Source: Plicaturopsis crispa FD-325 SS-3 (lineage: Eukaryota; Basidiomycota; Agaricomycetes; Amylocorticiales; Amylocorticiaceae). Taken from it: a stretch of 64,000 nucleotides of DNA. A program made the position numbers and the translations under genes. The first letter of the stretch is position 1, and each line of letters opens with the position of its first letter. Below are positions 1-11,096 of this stretch, piece by piece. The notes beneath the pieces are model-generated. The model made no database searches. It had not been told where the DNA came from and was given only the letters and a program-made list of their open reading frames with translations. The stretch is from NCBI GenBank assembly GCA_000827205.1, contig KN832561.1, positions 414,153-478,152 of the forward strand. The letters run 5' to 3'.

Positions 1-1831
1 CTGCAAAGAAACCAGGGAGAACGGAGTAGAAATGACGCGGCGACTCGAGCTCACTGACAACGACAGCGAGGATGGAGAAACCGACGCGCTCGGGCGCGAG
101 TCGCGCGACAGGCAAAGGCGGGGCGGCATCGTGCCGCACGGCACGCCATCAATCAGTACCTGATGGCTGTTAGCGTGCTGCCCTCACTCAGATTTTGACA
201 AGTGCCTGCAAGAGATATTGAGGAATTATTGCGAGACGCGGTACGTACGTCAAATGCTGGCTACTTAGCCAGGCGATAGGGGGGTCGATAGCATGGCTAA
301 CTAGCCACGATATGTGGGAATCACAGGTGACCAGGACAACCAGGACAACACCGAGAGGCGGAAAGCGGGAGAGGCAGGAAATACACTGGCCGTGGGGCGC
401 TTGCGGGATGCGATTGGGCGGCGAGGATGGTGACATCTCGACATGTCGCGTTCAACCAACTTGTCATTGACTCGAGCTCGGAAGTGTTGGATCCCTCGAC
501 CGCGACCGCGACCTCGACCTCTTGCTGCTGTATTTATATTTACTATCTACGGCCTCACTGCAAGTCTAGTCGTGCAGGACGCGGCTGCGATTGGCCGCAT
601 CGCCATCTCATTAACATTCTCGACGGCGCTAGAGCTTCCCCGCGTTCTCATACGCTCAGAGGCTACTGCACTCACGCTTAGGCGCTCTGGCCGCGTCTAT
701 CGTGTCATGGAACCGTCTGCTGCGCCACGGAAGTTGGAACTGCATATTCTGCCGCCTATCGTGCCATCGGTGCCATGCAATCACCTATCGTACTACAGAA
801 CCGCCTATCGTACCATCCGACGCGTCTATCCGATCCCTCGACGCGTCTATCGCCCATCGCGAAGTCACAGGCGCGCCTGCAGGCTGCCAGTGCGCTCGTC
901 TCGGGCGCGTGTCCAACCTCGCGCCTCTCGAAGTCCCGAAGGTCTGAGTTGACAGCACCGGTTCACAGCACACCCGCGTCCATCCTACTTACTGAAATCA
1001 CGTTCACTCGTCCATTCATTTGTAGGCAAAGATCTTTGTTCATTGTCATACAATACATTCCTTTCCTTCCTTCCTTCCTTCCTTGCAAATGTCCCGTCGT
1101 ACTATGTCCGTCCAAAGATGTAATACCATTCCATTCGTCTAGATGATGCGTCGTGAAACATGAAAGCGTACGTAGTGCGTATAGTGCGTAGAAAAAAGCG
1201 ATAATGGGAACGAGAACGGGAATGGGAACGAGAACGAGAACGGCGCGCGCGGGTAAACTGTAGACCGCACGGCGGGCGAATGAATGCGTAAGTAAAGCAG
1301 CGTAACTTGGAACTGTGTAACGGGCGTGAAAGCGTAAAGGCGTAGAGGTAAATGTGGAAGTAGATGTGAATGTGCAAGTGGAAGGGGAAAGCGGGAGATG
1401 TGCAGCATGAGATAAGAGCATATGAGAGCATGAGTTCGTTGTTTTGTGAAAGCAGGATAGGATGGGGCGTGCACAGGAGAAAGGGAGATACAGACGATAA
1501 GATGTAGGTACACGAAATGAAATGGATTGGATGGGGAGGTCCGTGCCGGGGGTCCGTCTATGCATGGTCCTAGGTCGTGCTGAAGACGAAGACGGCGCGC
1601 AGTTTTGAAACGCGCGATATACGCCGGACGAGCCAATGTTTGTGCAGGGTATCGTGCGGGGTGTCATATGCAGAGAGGCAGGGGGTATCGCTTGATGGTG
1701 GTACACATATTGTACATCCACCTCCACCTACCACCCTTCCACCCGCCTACACGCCGCCGAGCCGCCAGGCAGCCGAGTAGACGCAAGCAGATGGGGAGTA
1801 AACGGAAAGGGGAATAAGCAGCAGAAGGAGC
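1..1831. other. gene-poor left edge with simple repeats
   Basis: I see no supported gene here; the open frames on both strands are short and show no domain or splice pattern that I trust. Several low-complexity stretches are present. A degenerate repeat with the core CGYCTATCGTRCCAT recurs between about 690 and 860. A TTCC microsatellite lies at about 1058-1084. A GGGAACGAGAAC-type tandem lies at about 1204-1243. Confidence 0.5.
690..860. repeat. degenerate CGYCTATCG repeat
   Basis: The motif CGYCTATCG, often followed by TRCCAT, recurs about six times at irregular 20-50 base spacing. The copies are diverged and no single unit length fits all of them. It could be a decayed minisatellite. No gene overlaps it with support. 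Confidence 0.5.
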
Positions 1832-3565
1832 CTAAACCCCCAACCGCCGCCTAACCCGCCTCTTCGCCCGAAACAGCGCAAACCGCACGCGCAGCGCGAC
1901 AGCCTGCCACTCCCGCCTCAGCGCCTCGCCGCACGTTGGCCTATCCCCCCAAAAAACACGTAATCATCAGTATCTCATTCAACAGAAAAAATGGGAAGGA
2001 AAGGAGACGCACGTCCAATCATGCTCCTGCGCAGCGCTCGAGGGGAGGTAGGCATCTTGTTTCTCCGAGGGGTCGGAGGTGGCGGGGTGCGAGACGATCA
2101 TGGCGAGCTCGTCGCGCGCGTGTGGGTCTTCGAACGTGTTGTTGCCTTCGATGGTGCCTTCGAAGGTGGTGTTGTCGCCCTCGAAGGTATCGCCGTCGCT
2201 GATGATACTCCGATCATCCGCGTGCGCGTGGGTGGTGGCATGGGAGATCCGCCGGCGCGCATAGCGCACGACACTACTCCTCCTCCGCTCCACGCTCTTC
2301 TTACCCTCCACATGCTGCGAGTGCGAGGGTGGTAATGCGGCGGCGCGTAGAGCATGCGCATCCCGGGCGCGCAGGGCATGCGCATCCCGGGCGCGCAGGG
2401 CATGCGCGTCCCGATCATCGAACCGCGCGCGCTCCGTACTCCAATGCTTGTCGGCGCGGCTCTTCCGCTTGCGTAGGGATTGTCCGTGTTGGCGCTCGGA
2501 CGCGAGGAGCGCGCGCTCGGCTGCGTGCACCGGTGACACCTCGTCTTTCTCGTCCTCTACCACCTCCTCCTTCTCATCGGCCTGAGGTAAGTGTACGTCG
2601 TCGGCTAGTGGTACAGACATAGGCACATCCTCAAGCGGAAGAGGTTCGAGCGCAAACGGCGGCGAATCCGTGAGGTCGAGCTCCGCGGCCGTGTGGAGGG
2701 GCGAGTCCGCGCGCAGGACGGAGTGCGGGGAGGACGGGTGCGAGGACGGGTGGAAGGAGAGGTGAGAGGTGTGGGAGGGGAAGGAGGCGGAGAGGCGGGA
2801 GTTGTGTGATGCGGAGAGGTGGGAACCCGACGCCGACCGATGGGACGCAGATAGCTGGGAACCGGCCAAATGCGAACCCGACGCCGACCGGTGCGACGCG
2901 GACACAGGCTGCAAATGCGCACTCAGGTGCGCGCTCGGGAACGAGCCCGCCGTAGACAGGAACGTGTCCGTGTCATTCGACGAAGCGGAGGAAGACGGGT
3001 AGGCGGGCGGGATGTGGATAGGGGTGAGGCCGTGCATGGACGTCGTGGTTGCTATGCGCCGGCCGTGCGACTGACGTGCTATAGAGGATTGCCGCGCCAC
3101 GGATGGTTGACGCACGAGCGAGGTAGGACGCACGACGGACGGGGGCCGGACGAACGAGGACCGTCTGCTCACCGCGCTCGGCCTCGAGTCGAACGACCTT
3201 CTCCCTCTCCTCTCTCCACCATCATCCTCTTCATCATCCTCATCATCGTCCTCATCCTGATACGAATCGTCGAACGCGCTATACCTATGCCGTCTCGGGG
3301 ACGGCGTAGGCAGGACGGGAAAGTGTCTGTAATCTGGGTCGTGCAAATCGCCGTGCGCGTCGATGTACGCTACGGCCTGTGCGGGGCGCGTGGATGTGGC
3401 GTAGGACGGGTCGAGGATGCGCGCGACGTCGGCGGCGTCTTTGTGCATGACGTGTGGCGAGGGCGTGCGGGGCGGTTTGTGGCGGTGGTGTTTCTTGGGG
3501 GAGGAGGGGAGGCGGGAGGAGGAGGCGAGGGGCATGGGGAGGTCGTATGTAAAGTCGACTGGCAT
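1832..3565 (-). CDS. basidiomycete low-complexity protein with a conserved basic C-terminal motif
   Basis: Two exons, 3565-2013 and 1940-1832, joined over a 72 nt GT-AG intron, give 553 residues. The N-terminus (MPVDFTYDLPMP, then MHKDAADVARILDPSYA near residues 40-56) and the C-terminus (LRREWQAVALRVRFALFRAK) resemble a family I associate with Agaricomycetes. No function is known to me. The middle is disordered: an acidic run near residues 105-115, Ser/Arg-rich repeats, a SASHRSASGSHL-type repeat near 230-255, and three perfect copies of an eight-residue RDAHALRA unit encoded by a 24 bp tandem at about 2345-2415. The second exon was recognised because splicing restores the conserved basic helix; without it the frame ends in non-conserved sequence. 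The protein has no signal peptide or membrane segment. It could be a nuclear or cytoskeletal regulator, but that is a guess. Confidence 0.75.
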
Positions 3566-3632
3566 CGCTGCTGCTGGAGATGGGGGTCAGCGTTGAGTTG
3601 CGAGGCGACTCGGGTAAGTGGACTTGCCGGTT

Positions 3633-3641
3633 GTTATATAC
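3633..3641 (-). promoter_or_regulatory. possible TATA box of the low-complexity gene
   Basis: A TATATA stretch lies about 70 bases upstream of the start codon at 3565 of the leftward gene. The position suits a fungal core promoter. This is a positional inference only. A second AT-rich stretch (TTTATAAATAAAAAAGG) lies further upstream at about 3823-3840. Confidence 0.3.
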
Positions 3642-5529
3642 TAACGAGCCAGAAGAAAGGAAGAATACGTTTCTGTGGGGACGCTTTGGTTGGGCTGATC
3701 AAAGGGACCCGCGTCTGTTGAGGTCTTATAAGGTGCGCGGGAGGGATTGGATTTGCGACCAAGGAAAATGAGACGGGGAAAGGTGGGGAAAGTGGCGTTC
3801 ACTCGTCGGCCGCAGCTTTTCCCTTTATAAATAAAAAAGGGGATGAGTTCATGTCTTACGCTTTTTCGCTGGCCGGCTACATCGGGACATCCCAGATCTC
3901 TCGCTTAGATTAGCCCTCGGGCGAGGCTGGCGCGTTGCATTCTCAATTCGGTCCTGACTCCCTCCGTCCATCGATCCACTGACTCACCGCAAACGCACGC
4001 ACAACATGGCATGAAGGCTCTATGTTCTCCCCCAGTCCCTGCCGCCCCCTCCCTTTGCTTTCTTTTGCATCCGCCGTACATACGCGTGCCCTGCGAACGC
4101 GTTCCCTTTCTCGAGCCTCTACATTTAGCCTCCGACATGCCCCCGTCGTTCTCGCAGCACACACCCCACCCACCCACTGCTAAGCGACTCTGCGCGGTTC
4201 TCGCCGTGCCACACCGCGGTTCTCGCACCGGCGCCTCAACCCGGCGATTCACCCATACTCCTACACACTGCATCTAATCTGCGTGTGTATCTCTATTCGT
4301 GTAGGTGCATGCGCGATCTATATCCACCATCCGGCGCCATCTATGACCTTCCGTGCCTTCCAGCGCCATCGACGCTCTATATCTACCCATCTACTTACAT
4401 GTGCAGCATCCTTCCCTTCCCTTCCGGCGTCTTGCCGTGCACCTCGTCCTGCGTTCATGATCATCCTGTGCCCCGGCAATTCCCCTTCATCTCGCAGAGT
4501 CATGGCGGTTAGTAAGTGCATGCGTGACTCGCTGCTGACTGGATGCAGTGGATACCTTATTGAAGTTGTTCCATGGATGCCTTATTCACCTCCTTCGCCT
4601 GACTCGGACGGTACTTGCTCAACTCAGCAGGCAGGACACTCACTCAGCTGGCAGGGTACAATTGGGATGAGATTGGTGGCGGACATGCACGATTAACAAG
4701 AGATTCGCAGCTACCCTTCCTGTACAAGTACATGTACAATTGGGCGTCTAATCGTGTACATTACAGTGCACGTCCGGATCCTTCTGCGTTCTGCACGATA
4801 ATCTAATCTCGGGTGCATCCAGGTTCCAGCCGCTCGTTAACGTCCGTGCATTCATATTACTGTAGGGCGCGCGTCTAAGTGGTATGTGGAGGAGGCTGGG
4901 CAGCTGCTGCGATGTCGCCGGATGGACGCGTTGTCGTGTGTCCTCTGTCGTGTGTTCGTGTCCTCTCGGCGTGTGTCTTGGCGTCGTGTACTTCACTGGC
5001 AAGCGCGGACATACCCCGGGCCTGCGCTGGCGCGGGTCGTTTATTGTGCATCCATCAGGAAAAAGTATTTCGGGCCGTAGCACCTGCAAGGCTACAGTAG
5101 ATCTACGTAGCCGCCATAGCTGTATAACCTATTCCCAATGTTATCAAGTAAACCATAGCTTAGATACTGAAGTACGTATGCACCGTAGTTGAGGGACGGG
5201 CATATAGCACTACAGAGGGCATTGCATATATGTAATAAAATTGGTAGCAGGCTGATTTCTGTGTAGCAAAGGTAAACAGTCCGTCCATTGTGCAGTACTA
5301 TACTCGACACTTGCACTCTCAGCTAAGTACGATATCTCCTGCAAGTGACGAGGCTCGGAGCGCACATGCGAGGGTGACTCTGAGCGGGCAGCACTCTAAC
5401 GTGCGGCAGAATTGAGCTCGAGCCCTTTGAATTAAGTGTCGGAGCACAAAAACAGGACGTAGAGACTTACCCTAAATTCACGACCCGCTCGCGCGGGATC
5501 TCGATACATACATAGGTCGCCGCTACGTA
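3642..5529. other. intergenic, no gene recognised
   Basis: No open frame here shows a recognisable domain or a convincing exon chain. The sequence is pyrimidine-rich on the plus strand at about 4020-4480. It turns AT-richer at about 5090-5340, in contrast to the GC-rich flanks. I cannot assign a function. Confidence 0.4.
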
Positions 5530-6121
5530 CTAACACACGGGGCCCGCGGGGAAGAGACACGGCGTGCAGACCGACGCGGCCTGCGAATCAATAAGCATTA
5601 GCACCGACGAGCGAGATGAGTCACAGTGGAACATACCTCGGGATAGCCCGCTCGCAGGGCCAAGATCCATGCATGCATTAGCTTGCACGTCGGCGCATGG
5701 AAGGGCGGCGTTGATGGAGGGGGGACACGGGTGCAGTGACCCGGCGACGACGCGGGCTTGAAGGAATACCTGCGAGTAAGTAATCATGAGTACCGAGACT
5801 AGTGGGGACGCAGACGGAACATACCTGAACATGTCACGCTCGGCTGCACGGCTCGCGGGACCGGTATATACAACGCCATGTCTGAGTCGGCGAGGAACGA
5901 GGAGGCGGCGCGTCGCGCCGCACAGGGGAAGAGGCACGACGAAGACAACGACGCGAGGGGAGGGCACTGCCTGTGAGTACGGAATCATCAGTACCGACCC
6001 TACGGATGAATGCAAAGTGAACGTACCAAGCGAGGAGCGACGCGGCTACGCCGCTCGTGGGACCGCACATGGAGTAAGGTGCGATAACGAGGAGGCAGCG
6101 CCTCGATGAATCATCGTACAA
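5530..6121 (-). CDS. possible small orphan gene made of duplicated exon-intron units
   Basis: Three candidate introns lie on the minus strand at 6026-5971 (56 nt), 5824-5770 (55 nt) and 5636-5581 (56 nt). All begin GTAYGTTC and end with a TCGGT-CT-ATG branch-like stretch followed by an ACTCRCAG or ATTCGCAG acceptor. Removing them joins segments 6121-6027, 5970-5825, 5769-5637 and 5580-5530 into one frame of about 140 codons with no internal stop, ending at 5530. I see no ATG in that frame in the first segment, so the true start must lie in an upstream exon. Candidates lie near 6186-6280, with a further intron at 6185-6127. The protein has no recognised domain and is rich in Arg, Pro, Cys and Val. 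It may be a young orphan gene, or a repeat array that only looks spliced. Confidence 0.3.
5581..6026 (-). repeat. degenerate tandem repeat of about 190-205 bp
   Basis: The three near-identical 55-56 nt intron-like segments repeat at intervals of about 188 and 202 bases. The exon-like sequence between them also shares short blocks, such as a Gly-Pro-Ala-Ser-like GGWCCYGCGAGC. The repeats are best conserved at the putative splice donor, branch site and acceptor. Confidence 0.55.
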
Positions 6122-6181
6122 AATACCTATGAACACAGATTTCATCAGCCGTGATACAGTAAGGCAAGCTGGACGAGGCAC

Positions 6182-6385
6182 ATACCTTCCGGGAACTTAA
6201 TGTGGCCTGCTTCTATGATACGCGAATGCGCGAGGCACGAGCGCGTTCACTGGCCAAAATCTCGATGTCCTTTCCGGTCTAAAATGACAGAAATTAGCCG
6301 AAGGCACGACTGGACAAAATGGTTGAGGTAGACTTACCTTCCGGGAGCTTAATGTGGCCTGCGTGTACGATACGCGAACGCGTAC
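6182..6385 (-). repeat. duplicated block ending in a putative splice donor
   Basis: Two copies about 151 bases apart, at about 6183-6231 and 6334-6381, share a 28 bp core on the plus strand. The core starts TACCTTCCGGGA and continues through TTAATGTGGCCTGC with one difference. On the minus strand it reads as a 21 nt segment, GCCACATTAAG plus TCCCGGAAG with one variable base between them, directly followed by GTATGT or GTAAGT. The segment is preceded in both copies by a YAG-type acceptor, so each copy could be a 21 nt exon coding for ATLSSRK or the like. Confidence 0.45.
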
Positions 6386-6389
6386 GCGA

Positions 6390-7637
6390 AGCGACGGCTG
6401 GCCATCTAGTATGCGTACGAGTACCGTAACGGAGTGTTGTATCGGCTGAGCGAGGAGCGGCACGGGACTACATTTGCGAAAGTATGCCGGAGTAGCAAGT
6501 TGGCAGCTGTGGAAAACTGATAGCACGTTAGCGGAGGGCCGCAACGGTCATTCAAGCAAGGAGAGAAGGGAGGGTTGCATGCGCCGCAACGATTGCCGAC
6601 GTCCAGGGTTGGACTTCACACTATCGCTGTCGCTCTGGAGATAAATAGATTGAAAACCTGGAAGTGCATACCTATGATAACAAGACGTCCCCATACTAAC
6701 GTCGATGCCCTCTTCCATGCTCCCCGTGTCAGTCAGCCTTGTCCGTGATCGCGCGTCGGCCGACGGGAGAGATGGAACATGTGCAGCGTTGACCGCTGAC
6801 TTGCCCACAGCGCGGGAGCCGGGAGTCACTGCCGCCAGCGTACGGTCACTGCAGCATGCACTTTCAAATGGGGTGGCAATAGATATGGGGAGTTCGCTGA
6901 GCGCAGCAGGCGTCGAATGTGTGGGGCGTGTGGAGCGTGCGGGGTGTGCGCTGGCTGGCGTTGCCGTGGTGCGAGGATGTGGTGTGCCGTAGTTTCAGTT
7001 TTGGTGAAGGGTCTGTACTGAACAAAATGCTTACCGCTGCCAGTGTACCCTATCCCACCGCACTTTGTCTCTGAAACAAGAAGCAAACACAGTTAGCTTA
7101 AATACAGAGGACAAATGGACAGTGACGACGCAAGACACAAGCGCTTGGCGGCGCGATCTGCACCGGAGGTCGCCTGGCGATCAACGCCGCCAAGCGATGT
7201 GCTGTCGTCGTCGCAGTTTAAAAGCTGAGCTCACCTTACAAAGAATTGCTGGGTATGCGCGCGCGCAGGGGTCGTGGTGTGGATGATGTGACGTGGAGCC
7301 TGAGTGCGCGAGAAGAGCGCTCTCGGAAACGTTGGTGAGGGCGAGGGCGAGGGCGACAACAGCGAGCAGGAGGACAACGTCGCAGAGTTTGAGTACGAGT
7401 GAGTGATGCTGATGGTTATGGTCTGAGTGAGGAAGACAGCTGCGAGCGACCTTCGGAAGTTTGGCCGGCTTTCGGAACTGACAGGCAAAATCTCGACGAC
7501 GTCGAGCTCACCGCACATCGGGGAGATACTCCCTGAGACTCGTGTTAAGACCATCTAGAGGACAATATACATGTATTAAAGGCATCTGTGTACTTTTTTA
7601 AGCTTAGGGAAACATCCCTCGGTAAGAAAATAGGTGC
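6390..7637. other. intergenic, possible further small exons and one hairpin
   Basis: No domain is recognised. Minus-strand segments with plausible acceptor and donor pairs occur, for example a short segment around 7033-7072 bounded by TTTCAG and GTAAGC. A 107-codon minus frame starts at 7554. They could be upstream exons of the repeat-built candidate gene to the left, but I cannot connect them reliably. A perfect 12 bp inverted repeat lies at 7142-7153 and 7185-7196. Confidence 0.3.
7142..7196. repeat. 12 bp inverted repeat (hairpin)
   Basis: CGCTTGGCGGCG and CGCCGCCAAGCG form a perfect 12 bp inverted repeat around a loop of 31 bases. The loop itself starts with CGATC and nearly ends with GATC, which extends the symmetry. 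No gene overlaps it with confidence. It lies about 440 bases left of the Plavaka stop codon. Confidence 0.6.
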
Positions 7638-10600
7638 TCAATTATTCAGGACCAGCTGAACCATCTCGAAAATAAAGAAATCCGCGTAGCTATTCAGATA
7701 GAACTCAGCACATCTATCCAGGACATTCTCCGTGGTCCAGCTAGCATCGACGGGGTCGGGTCCAAGGCAGGGAATTACATGGCAACCCTGGAGTATGCGG
7801 TCTGCGCTCACGATTTCGGCGCGCTGTTGACGGTTGCGCGTCGACCATTCGAAACGATACATACCAGTCTGGCGATCAAGCGTGCGGAGGGGCCTAAACC
7901 AGTGAACATAGACGAGGGGGTGGGGGAAAGTGCCGAATTGGGCAGGTAGAGTGAAGATGGCTCGAATCTGCGCGACGCATAATCCTGAGCAAAGTATTAG
8001 TTACCGCGGACTAGTTGTCAGAATCAAATAACGTACCAGCCATGCCACCTTCCCGACGGTATAGCCCTTCATCCTCTATGACCAAGGCTGTGTCAAAGCG
8101 CGCTGGAGCGGGAATGCGCCGCCGCCATCCGTTGGGAGAGATTGCCGGAGTAGAGCGAATCCGATAAATCCGTTTAGAGTCGCTACAGTGGGTTGCAGAT
8201 GGACGGAGGATGGAGATGGCCTTGTAGGTATCGAAGCGGTCAAAGGGATTAGGGGACGGAGCAGCTGGAAGATGGATACCGAGGAACTTCTCAAATGTTG
8301 CGACGAAATCCCCAGCGCTGTAAGCGTGTTCGAGCTCTTCGACAGACACAAGAGGAAAAGGGGATTTCTTCGCAATCTGGTAGCCGCGTGAAACGCTGGA
8401 ATGCTGCAGAGCAGCCAACGACTTTGTCGCCTCGCGTGCCTCCGACTCCTCCTCTAGGTCTACCGCAGGATCATCGGAATCATAACAGTCGGACTCCTCC
8501 CCTGAATCAGAATTGCTCGTGCAAGAAGTTTCCTGCCCAGGCTGCCGTTCTAGCCATGCAAGATACGCGGTGCGCCGGTCGATGGCCTCTTGCCGCCGCA
8601 GCCATGTTGACATCTGGATAACGTAGTCTTTTCGGCTGCTGGCGCGGTAGGCTTTCTTGGCGTAGTCGATGTGGAGGCGCTCGGAGCTTTCCGTGTTCAA
8701 GCCGTCCAGGCTGCCCAGATATCGAATGGAATCGAGATAATGGATGAGCGAGTGCAGTTTGGGAATATTGAAGTCCTTGCGGATACCTTCCTCGATAAAA
8801 TAGGCCTTGTTTTCGTGGAATTTGTCGAGAGCAGCTTGCATTCTGGTGAGTGTTTCCGTGGTGTGGGACTGATACTGTGCATAATATATGAAGTCGAGCA
8901 GTGCGATGGCGGCGGCAAGTGCTCGAGGTTCCAGAACGCCGGCCAATACACCAATCACTACCTTCTCCATCTGCTTATGCTCACCTCCCGTCCACTGCGA
9001 AACAAACGAAATCCCTTTCTTGAAGTGACGGAGCCCCGGATGATCAGGCATCACGCGAAATCGCGCGTCAATCTCGTCGGTCCCTACAAGGTCTGTGCAC
9101 CAGCTGAATAGATGGTCTTTGAAAACACCCTTGTGCAGCTGATGTAGGATGTCGGGTGATATGCACCGAAAGATATCGACATGGGGAAGGTCGGCCCAGA
9201 ATGGAGAGTAAATGGGACGGAGACCCTCGGTGATGAATGCCTCAGGGTCCTCGCCTAGTCCTTTTCGCCGCAAGATGAGCGCCGTAGCTTCGTGGTCCCG
9301 CAGGGCTGATCCAGCCTGTTCACCTCGCTCGTTGCGGCCCACGGTGCATCGGGGACATCGGTTCTCCCTTACGCAGGTGATAAGGCATTGTTCGGGATGG
9401 TCGGCAATGTACGCGGCAAGAATGGGGAAGACACGGCGAATAACCTTGTCGGAGCAAACCATCTCCACACCGTTTCGACCTGCCTCAACGAGTGGGTCCA
9501 AAAGCAAGCTCATACAGTGGTGGAAGAGGCGTGACTGGGCGTCGGGACGTGCGCCTTCGGTGAAGCAGTTGAGTTTGGCGACGGGTATGTACCCGATCAG
9601 CACGGTTGCATGGGAGGAGGGCTGACGTCGAATGTCCTTAGATATGTTTCCTATCGAAAGATACACAGGCCAGACAGATTGGTCGCCTTTGAAGAGTGAT
9701 AGCGTGGTTTTGTCTGAGGCCAATAGGACTGGAGCGACAACCGCGCCGCTGGGCAAACGTCCCTTGAAAGTGAGCAGGTCAGTGTCAAAGCGCTTCGAAA
9801 ATGATCTAGTCTTTCTCATGCGCACCTGCATCTCCCACCACCAGTCGCCTGTCCACATCTCGTCCCATCGCCGAACGTGGCCGTCTTCGTCGGTGTAAAC
9901 ACGCTCCGGCTCATACGACTTCAACTCGTCGAACTCGGGATTCCCCATTAGGTCCGCAATGCATTCGAGCGGGTTACGTCTCCAGAACTCCAGCTCCTCC
10001 TCCATGTACTTCGGCTCCAAGTTGTCCCCATCCTCGTCTGCTTTATCAACTAGCCTATCACCCTGCACCGTGACCGCCTCGCACTTCCACTCGGGGCCAG
10101 TTGGAAGTTTATCGACTGCACGGAGAAATGTGTAGTTGCTTTTGAACGTAGGTTTTGTGCGCTGTTTTGTCTACATCCACGCATTAATACATTTGCCAGC
10201 ATAAAAGTCGTAGGATGCGCCTCACAATCGGAAGCTTCAGGTATGCATCCGTTGCCCCCTGATTCACATTTTTCATCAACCATCTTGCGAGTTCCCACTC
10301 CTCTTCGTCGGCAAATGGTGCCCAGCGATCTTGCCCGAGCGCTTCCTGGTCTTCTCGTGTCTCCCAGAAAGACGTCTCTCCTTCACCCAGACCTACTGCA
10401 ACAGGCCCAGGATATCTCTCCGTGAATCTCCTATATTTCCGTGCCCGATCTGCGTCCTCATCCTCCACTTCTTCTACAGTAACCCGCGGCCGTTTTGCAT
10501 GCATGCCATCGCGTTCATCAATCGGAGGTGAATGAGACCAATTTCGAGGGACATAGTCATGGTCCGGTACTTCGAAATCCATCCGGTCTTCTGCGGGTAT

Positions 10601-10828
10601 GTCTTCCTTCGACGGTTTTGACGGTCGTTTGCTAATTCGAGCATCGCTGTCCGATTTCTTTTCATAGTATGCACGGCAGTCTGCCATCTTCGCGATGTGT
10701 TGGCTGACATTGGCCTCCGATTTCAGAGGTCTCAAGCAGTTATCGCAGCGAATACCAGAGGACAGCTGTGGTGGAGGTGGCATAGCAGTATAAAAGCAGG
10801 CTGGCAAGAAAAATGCGAGCAGCGGCAA
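7638..10828 (-). CDS. Plavaka transposase
   Basis: Three exons (10828-10226, 10170-8037, 7984-7638) with introns of 55 and 52 nt give an uninterrupted frame of about 1027 residues. A second in-frame ATG at 10783 (MPPPPQLSSGIRCDNC) may be the true start. The N-terminus has a CDNCLRPL-to-H-to-C zinc-finger-like motif. The core carries hallmarks of the Plavaka family: DEMWTGDWWWE, SDKTTLSLFKGDQSVWPVYL, IGNISKDIRRQPSSHATVLI, RVFPILAAYIADHPEQCL, LPHVDIFRCISPDILHQLHK, GVFKDHLFSW, FNIPKLHSLIHYLDSIR and SERLHIDYAKKAYRAS. The last exon ends with a WTTENVLDRCAEFYLNSY-like motif also typical of the family. Both introns were placed because splicing joins conserved blocks in frame. The frame has no stops or shifts, so the element looks young and possibly active. 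Start and splice sites are inferred. Confidence 0.9.
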
Positions 10829-11096
10829 GTTGTAGGTGCTGTTTTTGTCGAGTTGTGGAAAGAATCTCTAAGGCAATTTGTCCAGCCAATTATCGATCGT
10901 ATACTCGTGTGGAGCGTCGGGGCGGCGTCGGGGCCTAAGCTAGAATGGCCTCCGAGTTCAAACGTGCGTCGCCTGCCAATCGCGCACTTGCCATTGCAAT
11001 TTTTGATCTATGGGTTTTGGACTCCGCAGGTTGAGATTTTTGTTGCTCGACCGCCGCTTTTCCTCCTTTGTCACCACCACCACTGACTGTGTCAAA
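10829..11096. promoter_or_regulatory. shared divergent promoter of transposase and DUF6532 gene
   Basis: This interval separates two start codons pointing away from each other. It has no convincing TATA box. If the two genes belong to one element, it must hold both promoters. The inference rests on position alone. Confidence 0.35.

Noticed and set aside
963-1727. A 254-codon minus-strand open frame near the left edge
   Set aside because: The composition follows simple repeats (TTCC and GGGAACGAGAAC tracts), overlapping frames are also open, and no domain is seen.
3905-4273. A 122-codon minus-strand open frame
   Set aside because: No recognisable domain, and it is matched by an equally open plus-strand frame in GC-rich sequence.
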